Part shown: positions 47,862 through 58,344 of the stretch, piece after piece | Layout of the letters: every line of letters begins with the position of its first letter | Position numbering within the stretch: the first letter of the stretch is position 1 | The notes under the pieces: model-generated | Databases searched by the model: none | What the model was told of the DNA's origin: nothing | What the model saw: the letters and a program-made list of their open reading frames with translations, nothing else | Program-made: the position numbers and the translations under genes | DNA from: Cephalotrichum gorgonifer | Lineage: Eukaryota > Ascomycota > Sordariomycetes > Microascales > Microascaceae | Direction of reading: 5' to 3' | Length of the DNA stretch: 64,000 nucleotides | Assembly (NCBI GenBank): GCA_900312665.1 | Contig: ONZQ02000009.1 | Span: 1,288,744 to 1,352,743 of the forward strand

Positions 47862-49322
47862 TGAGGTGCTAGCTCGCTCGATATTGTCTTGTGGCATCTG
47901 GTGTTATAGTGTTTCCCTGTTCCTCCGTGCGGGCGCCGGAGTATTCTCGACTATATCCCCGCGTCATGTAAAGTTTTATAAGAAGTCATCTAGACCCAGC
48001 TGCGACAGCTCTACCCCCCGTTATAAAGATGGGCTTGCAGTTTGCAATATGCAACTTATGGTCTCTGTTCCGACCGATCCCGCCCACGACTAAATAGTAG
48101 GGAGAAGTTCTTACAGTCCTTTCTCGCAAAAGTCTACCAATTCATCACCACGGATGATAGGGATAATGCAAATGTACACCTGCTGATACATCTTAAGGTC
48201 CTTGGCGTCAACGGTGTTTAGACCTGACTCGGTCGAGTCACTACAGACGAAGAAGAGGGTGTCGATCGTGTGACCATACGGGTACAGAGCTGGGAGAACT
48301 AAGACGCTGCAAAAGAGGATCCAGACGCCTGGGTCGTGGTCCTCGGGCTTTGTCCTTCTCTACCTTGTTCCTCGCCTCCACCGATAACTAGATGTTGTTC
48401 GTTTCATTATAGACAACCCAAGGGTCAGTTCCGCCGTACAACTCCATCGGCGAGCGGGACGACCTGTGAATGTACCGTGGCCCATTTGCAAACAAACGTA
48501 ACTCTTCTTCACCCTCTTCTTCATAGTTGCCTGCCTGGCCTTGCACACTCTTGGCAGACGCATAACGCCACGAAGTCAATTTGACAGCCGGGATGGGCAA
48601 GCCTAGGCGAACTGACCGGGAATCGATGATTTAAATCACTGTCCAATCGTCCACGCAGAAACTGGAGTGACACAAAGGGCCCAGCCGCAAAAGCTGGAAC
48701 TAGACCCTGGGCTTCTATTGGATTGTATGAGCATGTCGGACACACAAAAGGGTGTTCGAAGGCTTCGGTGGCGCCCTTGAGGCGTCTTCAGGCTTTGGAA
48801 CGGGATTTGTGTTGCCAAGCCCTTTTTTCCTATACCTAAAGGTCCCCGTGACACCCAGTTCAGGTTTTTGCTCTCCCACGACTCTCCCAAATTAAGCACC
48901 TTATTTTCGCAGTCAATCGTGCCCGTTTTGAAATACCCGAATCGCCCCATCGCTTTCCAAAAGCAATCATCATCCTGTCCCTAATATTTATCGCCCACGG
49001 CCTAATGGACCTTTGTCGGTAGCCCACGAAGGCCATCCCCCGCTCGCGAAATATCCCAAACTCTCGACTTTGTGGCAGGGTACCAGCCAGGGACCTCCGC
49101 ATCACCAACTCGGCGGTCCCAAGTCTTCTCCCATCGGTACTCTTCACAGCTCTTTCAAGAAGCTCAACTAAGACGTACGGACCAAACCCCCCCCCTTCTT
49201 TTTTCTTCAACCCATGAATAATACCTGGTTATACAATAACTTACGATGATCGCAGGCAACCGAATCCTTCATCCTCTAGTCCCCTCTACCCGGTCCTCGG
49301 CAGCCGTAATCCGAAGATAGAA
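47862..49322. other. Intergenic between aquaporin and NLR
   Basis: About 1.5 kb. ORFs on the minus strand at 48636-49210 are uninterrupted for about 100 codons but match no family I recognise. Confidence 0.4.
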
Positions 49323-49834
49323 ATGGATCCCCTCACCATCCTTACGTCTACAATCACGCTCGTTCAAGCCATATCTTCGACCTATGACGTGATCCAACAC
49401 CTCAGAGGCCTCCCGAATGAGTTCAAAGAAGTGAGCCGAAATCTCCCGCTCGCACAAGACACTCTGGGTCTGGCCCGCTATCAGCTCCAAGGCCGGGCCT
49501 TGGACGAATCAGCCAAAAAAGCTATCCAACCTTTCGTCGTTGGCTGCGAAGAAAAGGCCAAGATGCTGCAGAACATCTTCGAGAAAGTTGAAAGAGGGAT
49601 GCAGAATGCGAGGCATGGATCCGTGTTCGAGTCCTATCGCACGTCTCTGCTCCCCTTGGGCAAAGCGCACCGGGTGGAAATCCTGATGCAGGGCATCCTA
49701 GGGGACTTGGATAGATTGGCTACCAATCGGTTGTTCAGGACCGCAACGCAAAGCCAGATGACTCAGCTGAAGGATGCGATTGATCAGTTGTCGAAGGTGA
49801 AGTCGTCCGTGCGAGACTCGGATTTCGAGGGCGC

Positions 49835-49959
49835 GGGGACAAACGCTACCCAGAATAACTCCTCTGGGGCAAGGGGCTATCAATACGTCAATAGTAGCCA
49901 AGGCCAACAGTTTAACTCTGGCGGTGGTAAACAGTTTAACGCGCACTCCATGACCTTCG
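49835..49959 (+). other. Gly/Asn/Gln-rich linker, candidate amyloid-type signalling motif
   Basis: Between SesA and NACHT the NLR encodes TQNNSSGARGYQYVNSSQGQ followed by QFNSGGGKQFNAHSMTFG. Such N/Q/G linkers in fungal NLRs can contain prion-like (RHIM-like, PP-type) segments. Composition and place fit; a named motif is not proven. Confidence 0.4.
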
Positions 49960-51206
49960 GTACGGAATGACTGAATCAATAGCCATAGTTATTACCAATA
50001 GACTGACGTTCCCCCTTCTATGCAGTTCAGTCCAGTGAAGACTACAAGCGTCGGACAGATATCATCCAGGCCCTCTATACCTCACCGTATGAAGATCGAA
50101 AGAACAGGAATCCAGATCGAGTCCCAGGGACTTGTGAGTGGTTCATAGGTCACAGCCTCTTCCAGCAATGGCGAGAAAGCGAATCGTCCAGTATGCTCTG
50201 GGTGTCCGCAAATCCGGGGTGCGGAAAGTCTGTCTTGGCAAAATATCTGGTGGACTCTGTGCTTCCGACTATGACACCCAGAACGACCTGCTATTTCTTC
50301 TTCAAGGACGATTTCGAGGATCAGAGGAGCGCGAAGGTTGCTCTCAGATGCATCCTACATCAGCTCTTCACACAAAGAGAGTCCCTCTTCTCCGACAAGA
50401 TCGTCAAGCGATTCGAAGACTACAAAGCACATTTGGAGAACAGCTCGTTTGGCGAACTCTGGGACATCTTGGTTATGGCGTCACAGGAAAAGGATGCTGG
50501 CGAGTTGGTCTGTATTCTTGACGCCTTCGACGAATGCGAAGACCGAGAACGGGAGAAGCTTGCCCAAGCCCTGTGCAAGTTCTATGGCACGAAAAATAAC
50601 GTTAACTTGAAGTTTCTCGTAACAAGCCGGCCATACGACAAAATCGGACGGGGCTTCCGGCCTCTCAATATTCCGGGCCTTCCTCTCATCCACCTGAAGG
50701 GGGAAAGCGACACGGAGATATCGAACATTGCCCGAGAGATCGATATCTATATAGAAGCTAGTGTTTCGCGCATCCGGGAAGATCTGCATCTCAAACCACA
50801 GGAGGAATAGGAACTCTTGCAAGGGCTCCGAAAAGTTCCTAACCAGACCTATCTATGGGTGTATCTCACCATAGAGTTGATCCAAAACGATCTCAGAATT
50901 AATAAGGCCAGGATACGCGAGGTCACCTCCTCGCTTCCAAAAAACGTTGATGACGCATACGAGAGGATTCTAGCTAAGAGTACCCATTCCGAAGAAGCCA
51001 AGAAACTGTTGCATATCATCGTCGCAGCAACACGGCCCTTGACCTTGGTAGAAATGGACCTAGCGTTAACCCTTCGACAAAGTCATAGGTCTTATGAAGA
51101 CCTAGACCGCAGACCAGAGGATCGCTTCCGCAGGTACGTCAGAGACCTCTGCGGACTCTTTGTAAACATCACAGACTCGAAGATATATCTCCTTCACCAG
51201 ACGGCG

Positions 51207-51380
51207 AAAGAATTCTTAGTCTCGAAAGAGGATCAGGATCCTCGCGGGGGCCACGGCACTCATTTCATATGGAAATCCCCACTCCGTACAACGAAAAAAT
51301 TCTTAGTTTCGAAAGACGAACGGGATCCTCAAGGGGGCTACAGCAATCAGGTCATATGGAAATCCTCACTCCAGCTAGCA
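51207..51380 (+). repeat. 87 bp in-frame tandem duplication in the NLR winged-helix region
   Basis: 51207-51293 and 51294-51380 encode KEFLVSKEDQDPRGG... and KKFLVSKDERDPQGG..., both ending in WKSPLRTT/WKSSLQLA. The two 29-codon units are clearly homologous in DNA and protein. Related proteins have one copy of this segment. Confidence 0.9.
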
Positions 51381-52202
51381 GAGTCCCATCGCATTCTTTG
51401 CCAGATCTGTACCTGCCACCTGCTCTTTACTGAGTTCGAAACCGACCCTCTAGACGAAAATATAGAAGGAGGAGTATCTCGCTACCTTCGCGATCACATC
51501 TTCCTGGACTACTCCGCTACAAACTGGGCTGCCCACTTCCGAGAGTCAGGTATCAAAGACGAGGTAGTCATAGAATCACTGCGGCAAATATGTGATACGA
51601 GTTCAGGCCGTTGTCGGACCTGGTTCAGGATCTACTGGGCGAGCACGCACACAAACTTTCCTCAGGGTTTCACGACTCTTATGATTGCCTCATATTTCGG
51701 ACTTGAGCAAATTGCAAAGATTGAGCTTGACATGGCCGATGTTGGAGTGGATTCCAGAGATGGCACGTATCAGCGTTCTGCGCTCTCTTGGGCATCAGAG
51801 AACGGATTTGACGGCGTCGTGAAGCTGCTGATCAAGGGTCGAAGGATTCGTCTGAAAGGCGTAGCTAAACTATCGTTTCAGAAAGGTGCGGAAGTCGATC
51901 AAGGAGATAGACACGGTCGAACGCCGCTATCATACGCCGCTTGGAATGGCCACGTGACCACCGTCCAGCGGCTGGTCAAAAAAGGAGCCCGTGTCGACTC
52001 AAGGGACGAAATTGGAGGGACACCAATATCCTATGCGCTTTGCAGTGGACATGAAGCTGTAGCCAGACGACTAATGACGGGAGCCTCTGTCGACTCGGTG
52101 GACAATATTCGTCGAGAACTACTCTTATCCGCTGCCGAGAAGGGCCTCGACACTATCGTAAAGCGACTGCTGGACAATGGTGCCGCCGCTGAGGTGATTG
52201 AT

Positions 52203-52505
52203 AGCGATGGCCGGACACCGCTGTTCTTTGCTGCTCAGCGTGGGCACGAGGCTATTATGAGGCTGCTCCTCGAGGCAGGTGCTGATAAGGATGTCAGAGT
52301 TGGATCGGGCCGGACACCACTATCCTGGGCTGCTCAGTGGGGGAATGAGGCTATTGTGAGGCTGCTCCTCGAGGCAGGCGCTGATAAGGATGTCAGAGAT
52401 GGATCGGGCCGGACACCACTATCCTGGGCTGCTGCTTGGGGGAATGAGGCTATTGTGAGGCTGCTCCTCGAGGCAGGCGCTGATAAGGATATCAAAGATG
52501 GATAG
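52203..52505 (+). repeat. 99 bp ankyrin-coding tandem repeats, nearly identical
   Basis: The unit with GGCCGGACACC recurs at 52209, 52308 and 52407, exactly 99 bp apart. Copies 2 and 3 are nearly identical (GNEAIVRLLLEAGADKDV), and copy 1 is more diverged. A fourth unit starts at about 52500 and is cut at once by TAG where the others have TCG. Confidence 0.95.
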
Positions 52506-55043
52506 AGTGGCTTAGATAACGGTTCTTTGACCGCCTCCCCACCCACCACCTGCTGCCCGATGTTACTTATATACCTAGGATGTGGCAAAGATGTGGCAAA
52601 GAAGGTCGAAGAGAGTGAAAGAACTACGCTTAGTTAATCCTGAATAAGAGGTCTCTACACGCGTGTGCCGGATTGGATAGTGGCATCGAATTGCGAAATT
52701 TGATCAGCGGTCGCAATGCTGAGTGTTCGCCTCGACCGGCCGAGGGTATTATACGAGAAGGGGGCAATCTGAGTGGAGGGTGTTGTTGCGAGAGGACATG
52801 ATGGAAATATTGGGGCTGTTTCTTGTTGGAAACTGGAGCGCAATTGCAGGTACTATAAAATAGGAATATTATACGTGGCTGTCTTCTCTTGTCTCTTCAC
52901 TAATGTATGTATATAACGGCCGGGTGGGGTGGTGTTTGACTACGGACCTCTAGTAAATATTCATCCGGCGTAGAGTAGTGAGCGACAGCGAAGTCCTTTT
53001 CGAGCGCCATCACCATCAAGATAATCACACCCGCCATCCGTGATGTCTACTGGATGCCGAATCACTGTTCTATGTTCCCCCAAGGAGTGGCAGGTGGTTC
53101 CTGGTCGTGGCGGGACGGCTGCAGTAACAGGAAAACTGTTCGGGTCAGTATCACTATTCCAGGACTACAGAGCTTCCCCCCTTCGAGCCCAACCATAGCA
53201 TTACGCTCCCCGCCGTCACGAGATTTGCAGTTATCTGCGATACCGTCTGCAGCAAATGTACGATTCGTAAACGCGTCTCGCTCCTAAAAGATGTAGGGCC
53301 AAATTTACGGCCCGATCTTATACCACGCCGTGCTTGCTACCCCCAATACATAAGCGTAGAGATCATTGTACAGGTTATTATTTCAAGTGCCCACGTATGG
53401 GCTGCGCATGGAGAGCTTGGAGTTATTGGGGGGATACTAATACGATATCATGAAACTTTTTGGCATTTCCGGCGAGATGAGGGTGGGCAATAGATATTAG
53501 TGTATGGTAGAGTTTAATGAGCTGCCCTTACATAGCCAGCTGCAAAGCCTGGAAGAATAGATACATCTGTTCCTGGCTGGGCCCTTGGGATCGTAGTTGT
53601 CCTTTGCGGAGCATCAGTCATGCATGATGGTGGAATATTCTGCTAGGAATCAAGGCCTGCCTAGCCTTGGGTCCCAATTCAACCCTCTCCTGGCGTTGTG
53701 CATCATCGAGTCAGTATTCTCCTATTCTCACAACAAAAACCCCTGCGAATCCTCGTTAGTTCCCGCAATCCATGCCACTACCATAGTGTGTTTCACTTAC
53801 AGTATGGGCACTTCTACCTTGCCCTCACTTGGCTTCAACTATTCTGATTATCGAGCTATCTTGGCCCTTGTGTAAACGAGATGACTTATCAAAGAGGCTC
53901 CATACCCCATGATCATTAATACTGTGGCTATTGTTTAATGCGAGAATGGTGAGCGAGGTAGGATACTTGGGAGAGGCATGTTATTCTACGATTTTGCTCT
54001 TGAATCTTGGCAACCTTGCCTTTCTGGAATAGGTGAATGAAGCTTCTGGATACCGTGGGTCGCTGTCATCCTTGGCCATACCATTGTACTTATCTATTCG
54101 CCGGGCCATGCTCTGTTGTCTACTGGATTACCAGATGCTCAGTGCACTTCCATCAAGAAGGTAAGATTTCTATCCAAAGTGGTGTTCACATTTATGCCAT
54201 GATCTATAAAAAGTCATGCAAGGGGCTGGATTGACCAAAAAAGTCGACCTGCCCAAAATTGACGATCTTCTCAAAGCATGAGATATGGTAAAAAGGTATG
54301 ATCCCCATTCAGCTGTGATGGATGGTCAGGGTTTAGGGCAATTGGCACTGGTATTGCGATGCTAGGCGTATATGTACCAAACTGTGGTGTCGAGGAATAC
54401 AGCTCAAGGGAGGAGGGTTGAATGTGGTGACCCCCAGACCTCGGGAGGTGCCCATGTCATAATAAGGGAACCTGAAGAGGTTCGGCTTCGAAACCCCCAA
54501 TTCCCACTGCTTAAGGAATTAACAGTGGCTTGTCCAAATATCGTATCAATAGGTTAAAGGGGTATGATTGCTGTTGTCCGTGGAAGGATTGAGGGCGATG
54601 CAAGAGTCGTCATGCCTGATGGGTCCTCTGGTGCAAGTGGGTAGTTTATCCTGAGCTAGTCTTGGAATTTGGAGCCGGCTTGACGAAGAAAATGGCGTTG
54701 TGTCCATGGTTGTACGATGGGAGGCGGGATCACCGGGCTGTAGTGGCAAGATTGGGTGCTTGCGGAGCTTCATGGTGTATGATGTGAGGTGATAACTCAA
54801 GGATGGTGTCTCCCTTGGGTGGAGATTCACAGATGATTCATACATGACATCCCGGCGCAGATCCTAGTTACATCGAAAGTGAGATTGCTAATTACCAACG
54901 AGTGTAGACAATGTTATAGCATCCCCGGAGGAAATGGACAACAACGATGCGGTACGATTTGCTAAAATCCTAAGCGTATACTATTAATCCTAATGGTGCG
55001 AAGGATTATCCAAAGAGGATAGAACTTACCTCGGATCTATGGA
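52506..55043. other. Gene-poor, AT-richer region downstream of the NLR
   Basis: About 2.5 kb. The first 150 bases stay open in the NLR frame (after the stop: SGLDNGSLTASPPTT...) but no longer encode ankyrin repeats. Beyond that, no gene or recognisable element. Confidence 0.45.
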
Positions 55044-55820
55044 CTATGACGCGCGCTGCTTACCCGAACTGCCAATATACCGACCGCGACTACTCCACCA
55101 GTCAGCATTAAGGCCAGCAATATGAAAGGGCACGTCCGGCACCTCCTTGTCCAGAAACTGGCAGAGGGGTTTCCAGCCCAGGTCCTTGAGATCGAGCTCG
55201 AGCAGGCGCTCCGGGGGCACCATGCGCCGGATGGCGGCGTAGTGGCGGTCATACCCGGCCCTCATGACGCGGCTGTCGCGCGTCTTGCGCAGGTCACATA
55301 CACCGAGGAGGCCCATATACATCTTCCACGCCGTCTGGCTGAGGCGGATGCCCAGGATGGGCTCGAATACGTTGCCGCTGAGCCAGGCGAGGGGACCCTC
55401 GGAGGAGGGCCGGACGAGGGTGTCCTGGAAGCTCTGTGCCCAGGAGTCGAAGTCGCGGTGGACGAGGATGAAGCGTGCTTCCGGGTACGCGTCGGTCAGG
55501 GGCTCGGCGAGGGGGGTGACGTCGGTCAGGGCCTCGCAGGGGCCGAAGTACGTGTCGAAGTCGGCGCGCGTCCAGGTACGGCCCGTGTACGAGCGCAGGC
55601 AGGGGATGTTGTCGTCGGCGATGATCTCAAAGCCGGCCCATTTGTCTAGGGATGTAGACATGGCGGAGCTGTGGAAGACGTCATGGTACCCCAATATTGA
55701 GAGGGCCTCCTTGAGGGACTGGGATCCGGTGCGGTAGAAGCCCAGGGAGATGACTTGTTTGCGGCGCACGGGCCCTTTGGCGAAGGGGGCTGGCTTAGGG
55801 GCCTTGAAGATTACGGACAT
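55044..55820 (-). CDS. Sulfotransferase-like P-loop protein (Sulfotransfer_4 family), 3' end possibly shifted
   Basis: Single exon, 258 residues. The N-terminal P-loop VISLGFYRTGSQSLKEALSI is the PAPS 5'-phosphosulfate loop of this family; DVFHS, EARFILVHRDFDSWAQSFQD (3'-phosphate region) and ERLLELDLKDLGWKPLCQFL follow in the usual order. Substrate unknown; these proteins are often mislabelled as epimerases. After VPDVPF the frame runs into an unremarkable tail, while the +1 frame of the same bases reads FILLALMLTGGVVAVGILAV, a membrane-helix-like segment. The normal C-terminus may therefore have been displaced by an indel. Confidence 0.78.
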   Translation of the reverse strand: MSVIFKAPKPAPFAKGPVRRKQVISLGFYRTGSQSLKEALSILGYHDVFHSSAMSTSLDKWAGFEIIADDNIPCLRSYTGRTWTRADFDTYFGPCEALTDVTPLAEPLTDAYPEARFILVHRDFDSWAQSFQDTLVRPSSEGPLAWLSGNVFEPILGIRLSQTAWKMYMGLLGVCDLRKTRDSRVMRAGYDRHYAAIRRMVPPERLLELDLKDLGWKPLCQFLDKEVPDVPFHIAGLNADWWSSRGRYIGSSGKQRAS

Positions 55821-57177
55821 CGTCTCGGGGTCATGTATGGACCAGGCTGGCTTGGTTTCAATGAAAATAGGGGGCAGTGGTGGAAATCTTGCACCTGCTG
55901 CAATAGTAATAAAACAGGGCTGAGGATCTTTCTGACATCTTGCTACGGTCTATAAGTACAGGACAAACTGTATGGTCCGTCCGAATCCTGCTTTCAGCTC
56001 GCCAGAGTGGCCCAAACGCCACATCAGACGCTGTAATAGTCGGAGTACCCCCCGCAATTTCCGATAATAAGAAGCAAGCTTCATGATCAATCTTATGCTG
56101 CTATTAGCTATCGTACTGGCTGTTAATTTTAGCCTCAGTATCATGATTTGATTCCCAAAGTGCCTCATCAAATATCTCATCCTCCTTATCAATCCTAGAT
56201 ATCCAAGGGGTTTGGGGAGGATATATAGGTGTTCGTTTTATTACAACAATCCCTTTAGTCCCCTTGGGCATCTACTCATAACTACATAACTACAACGGTC
56301 AGATCACTGATTTCTCCGAGGTGCCTCTATACATAGCTCATAGGTATCAGGGGTCTCGATATCTTTATCCATGCACCCGTGCCCTCATACGCCTAGTTCA
56401 CTGGAAGCAGGAAGTGCCGCCCTAGCTCGGCATAGTATATCGTCTTCCTCTCTCAATATAACCTTGAATTCACGGTAAGCTTGTAATACTGGAATTCTGC
56501 TGGGGGCTGTTAATCCAACTATCGGTTATGGGGTGCTCTTTGTGCAGAGTTGTTGGAGGCTCGAGGATTGGATGCCTCACTTAGTATCATCAATAATAGT
56601 CCCCACGCCAGAGTTGGATCAACAGTGTGTACCACGTTCATTATAGCGTCTGTCTCTTCAGGGGCTAGCACAGAAGGGCGATGACAATGAGCATCAGGCC
56701 TTCTATAGATATTGGCAATCCCCGAGTTAATTTACGGGTTATTTGTGAACTATTCGGAGAAGCTGACTGAGCTCTGTTCTTGAACGAGTCTATTGGCCGA
56801 CCAGGCGACGTTGGGGAGAGTGATGAATATCGACTAGGAGAGCACGCAGAAAGCCCGGTTAAATATTACGCCTTCGCTAACTAATATGGCTCCAAGCTCC
56901 AGCCCCATGGCTAACTAAAAATGGGCCCAATGCGGAAGACTGACAGGAACAGGGCGAGCTCTAGCGCCCCAATGGTAATTAACTACTCCGTACCATGCTG
57001 CCGCTTTAGGAAACACTGGAGATTCGTGGCGCAGTAAGATGCCAAGCCCGCTACTACCACGATCGCGCAGTTCTTCCATATCGGGTTAGTCTCCCCTCAA
57101 CCATCCTCCTTGGCCAAGCCCACTAACTTACCCGCCCAAAGAGGCGATCGCGAGATGATGTGGTCCTTCCCTTGAAC
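55821..57177. other. AT-rich region without recognised genes
   Basis: About 1.36 kb, AT-rich with many stop codons in all frames. Could be decayed repeat DNA, but no element ends or coding remnants were identified. Confidence 0.4.
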
Positions 57178-57516
57178 CTATTTCTGGCCTGTAAGCTTAA
57201 TCATAATTTCATAATGGGGGAGGATGTGCCACATTAGAGGCAGGGATATGATGTTCTCGACAAGCCATTTCCCCTTCATCTCGCAGTGAGCTAGGAGCGC
57301 GTCCGTCTCATTTGGCCCGTCGTGCAGGGTTAGGGTACCGAACCATCCCTCGGGTAGGGTGGCGCAGTACGAGGGTTCGGCGCCGGGCTCGTTGAGACTG
57401 ACGGTGATGCGCGTCCATGACTTCTTGAGTCTAGCTTGTATAACGGGAGGGAAACCCCTCTTGGCGACCTGGTCGGATAGTTGAGGGGGGGTGAGTGTGG
57501 AGTGTGAGGAGCCCAT
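57178..57516 (-). CDS. Small hypothetical protein, possible N-myristoylation signal
   Basis: 112-residue ORF beginning MGSSHSTLTPPQLSDQVAKR, which fits the N-myristoyl pattern (Gly2, Ser6). The middle TRITVSLNEPGAEPSYCATL and WFGTLTLHDGPNETDALLAH reads like a beta-rich domain of fungal lineage-specific proteins. No family was named. The C-terminus (LTGQK, stop) may be the end of an exon. Confidence 0.35.
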   Translation of the reverse strand: MGSSHSTLTPPQLSDQVAKRGFPPVIQARLKKSWTRITVSLNEPGAEPSYCATLPEGWFGTLTLHDGPNETDALLAHCEMKGKWLVENIISLPLMWHILPHYEIMIKLTGQK

Positions 57517-58344
57517 GGTAAGGTTTGTTCGCGAATTGCTCGCGGTCGCTTAGAGGGTTAAATAATAAGTGATGTTACACAACGAATGAGTTCTCTAGAT
57601 TGTTTGATGAAGTGCCCTCTTGAAGAGTTATGTTGGTAATAAGTGTGGTGAACTTTTGAGACTTGTCGAATGTTGAATATGTCCGAAAAAGTTGGGCTCC
57701 TCGGATTTATATCCCGACCGTTAATTCGAAGAAACGGATGGTATGACCCTTTTAGGAAATTGGGGCGTGGCAGTGCGTGCTGCGCATGCGTAGCGAGCGC
57801 AGCGCATGGAATTCTCCGATTGAAAGATGCTAGCGACACTGATTAGCCAGCCAGTGTTGACCTTGAGAGTGGCAGTGTGAGCATCCCCGGTTGGGGAGCG
57901 TTGATCTTCGGGGTTCCTTCAAGGCTTATACATATATCTTGTTTTACAGGGAGGGGACGTTCAGATTGGGAAGTTTGGATGTTGTATCAGTTTCAACTCT
58001 CACCTACGAGACATTTAGGGCCATAAGGCCCATGCCCTACGGTGAACTAGGATATGTATATGATAGTGGCCCAGGAATTGAGTACTACAACACGTCTGTT
58101 GGACTGAGTCAAACAAAAAAAAATAAATAGATAGCGCTATTATTAAATGCGATAAATACCGACCAATATCAGAGTCCTTGGGGTTTCGTGCAACCCGACG
58201 ACAGCATCGAGGGTCGATTTCGCGTGTCGTTGGTTCAACTGGGCAGAGCTACGTCACCAACGCACCTCGGCAGAAGGACTACAAGAACCACTTTTCCAAG
58301 CGATCCTCGCCCGGCTCCGAAACCGCGCGGCCACCATAGCCTTC
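57517..58344. other. Intergenic, 3' flank of ACR3-like gene
   Basis: 0.8 kb, no supported gene. GC rises toward the ACR3 3' end (58180-58344). Confidence 0.45.

Larger units (their letters stand above)
49323..52505 (+). pseudogene. SesA-NACHT-ankyrin NLR (NOD-like receptor), in-frame stop
   Basis: STAND-type fungal immune/incompatibility receptor architecture. Exon 1 (49323-49959) encodes a SesA-type N-terminal helical domain (MDPLTILTSTITLVQAISST) and then a Gly/Asn/Gln-rich linker. A 66 bp intron joins exon 2 (50026 onward), with GTCEWFIGHSLFQQWRES, Walker A ANPGCGKSVLAKYL (about codon 275), Walker B VCILDAFDECED, sensor VTSRPYD, and then the winged-helix part (LPKNVDDAYERIL, LHQTAKEFLVSK) and ankyrin repeats. 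A TAG at 50808-50810 (codon ~474) interrupts the frame between the sensor and the winged helix, and the same frame resumes for 565 codons. The frame closes with a second TAG inside an ankyrin repeat (52503-52505). Alternatively 49323-50810 encodes a truncated SesA-NTPase protein. Confidence 0.85.

Noticed and set aside
48636..49210. Two minus-strand ORFs of about 100 codons
   Set aside because: No family, no shared splice junction, ordinary composition; not enough to call a gene.
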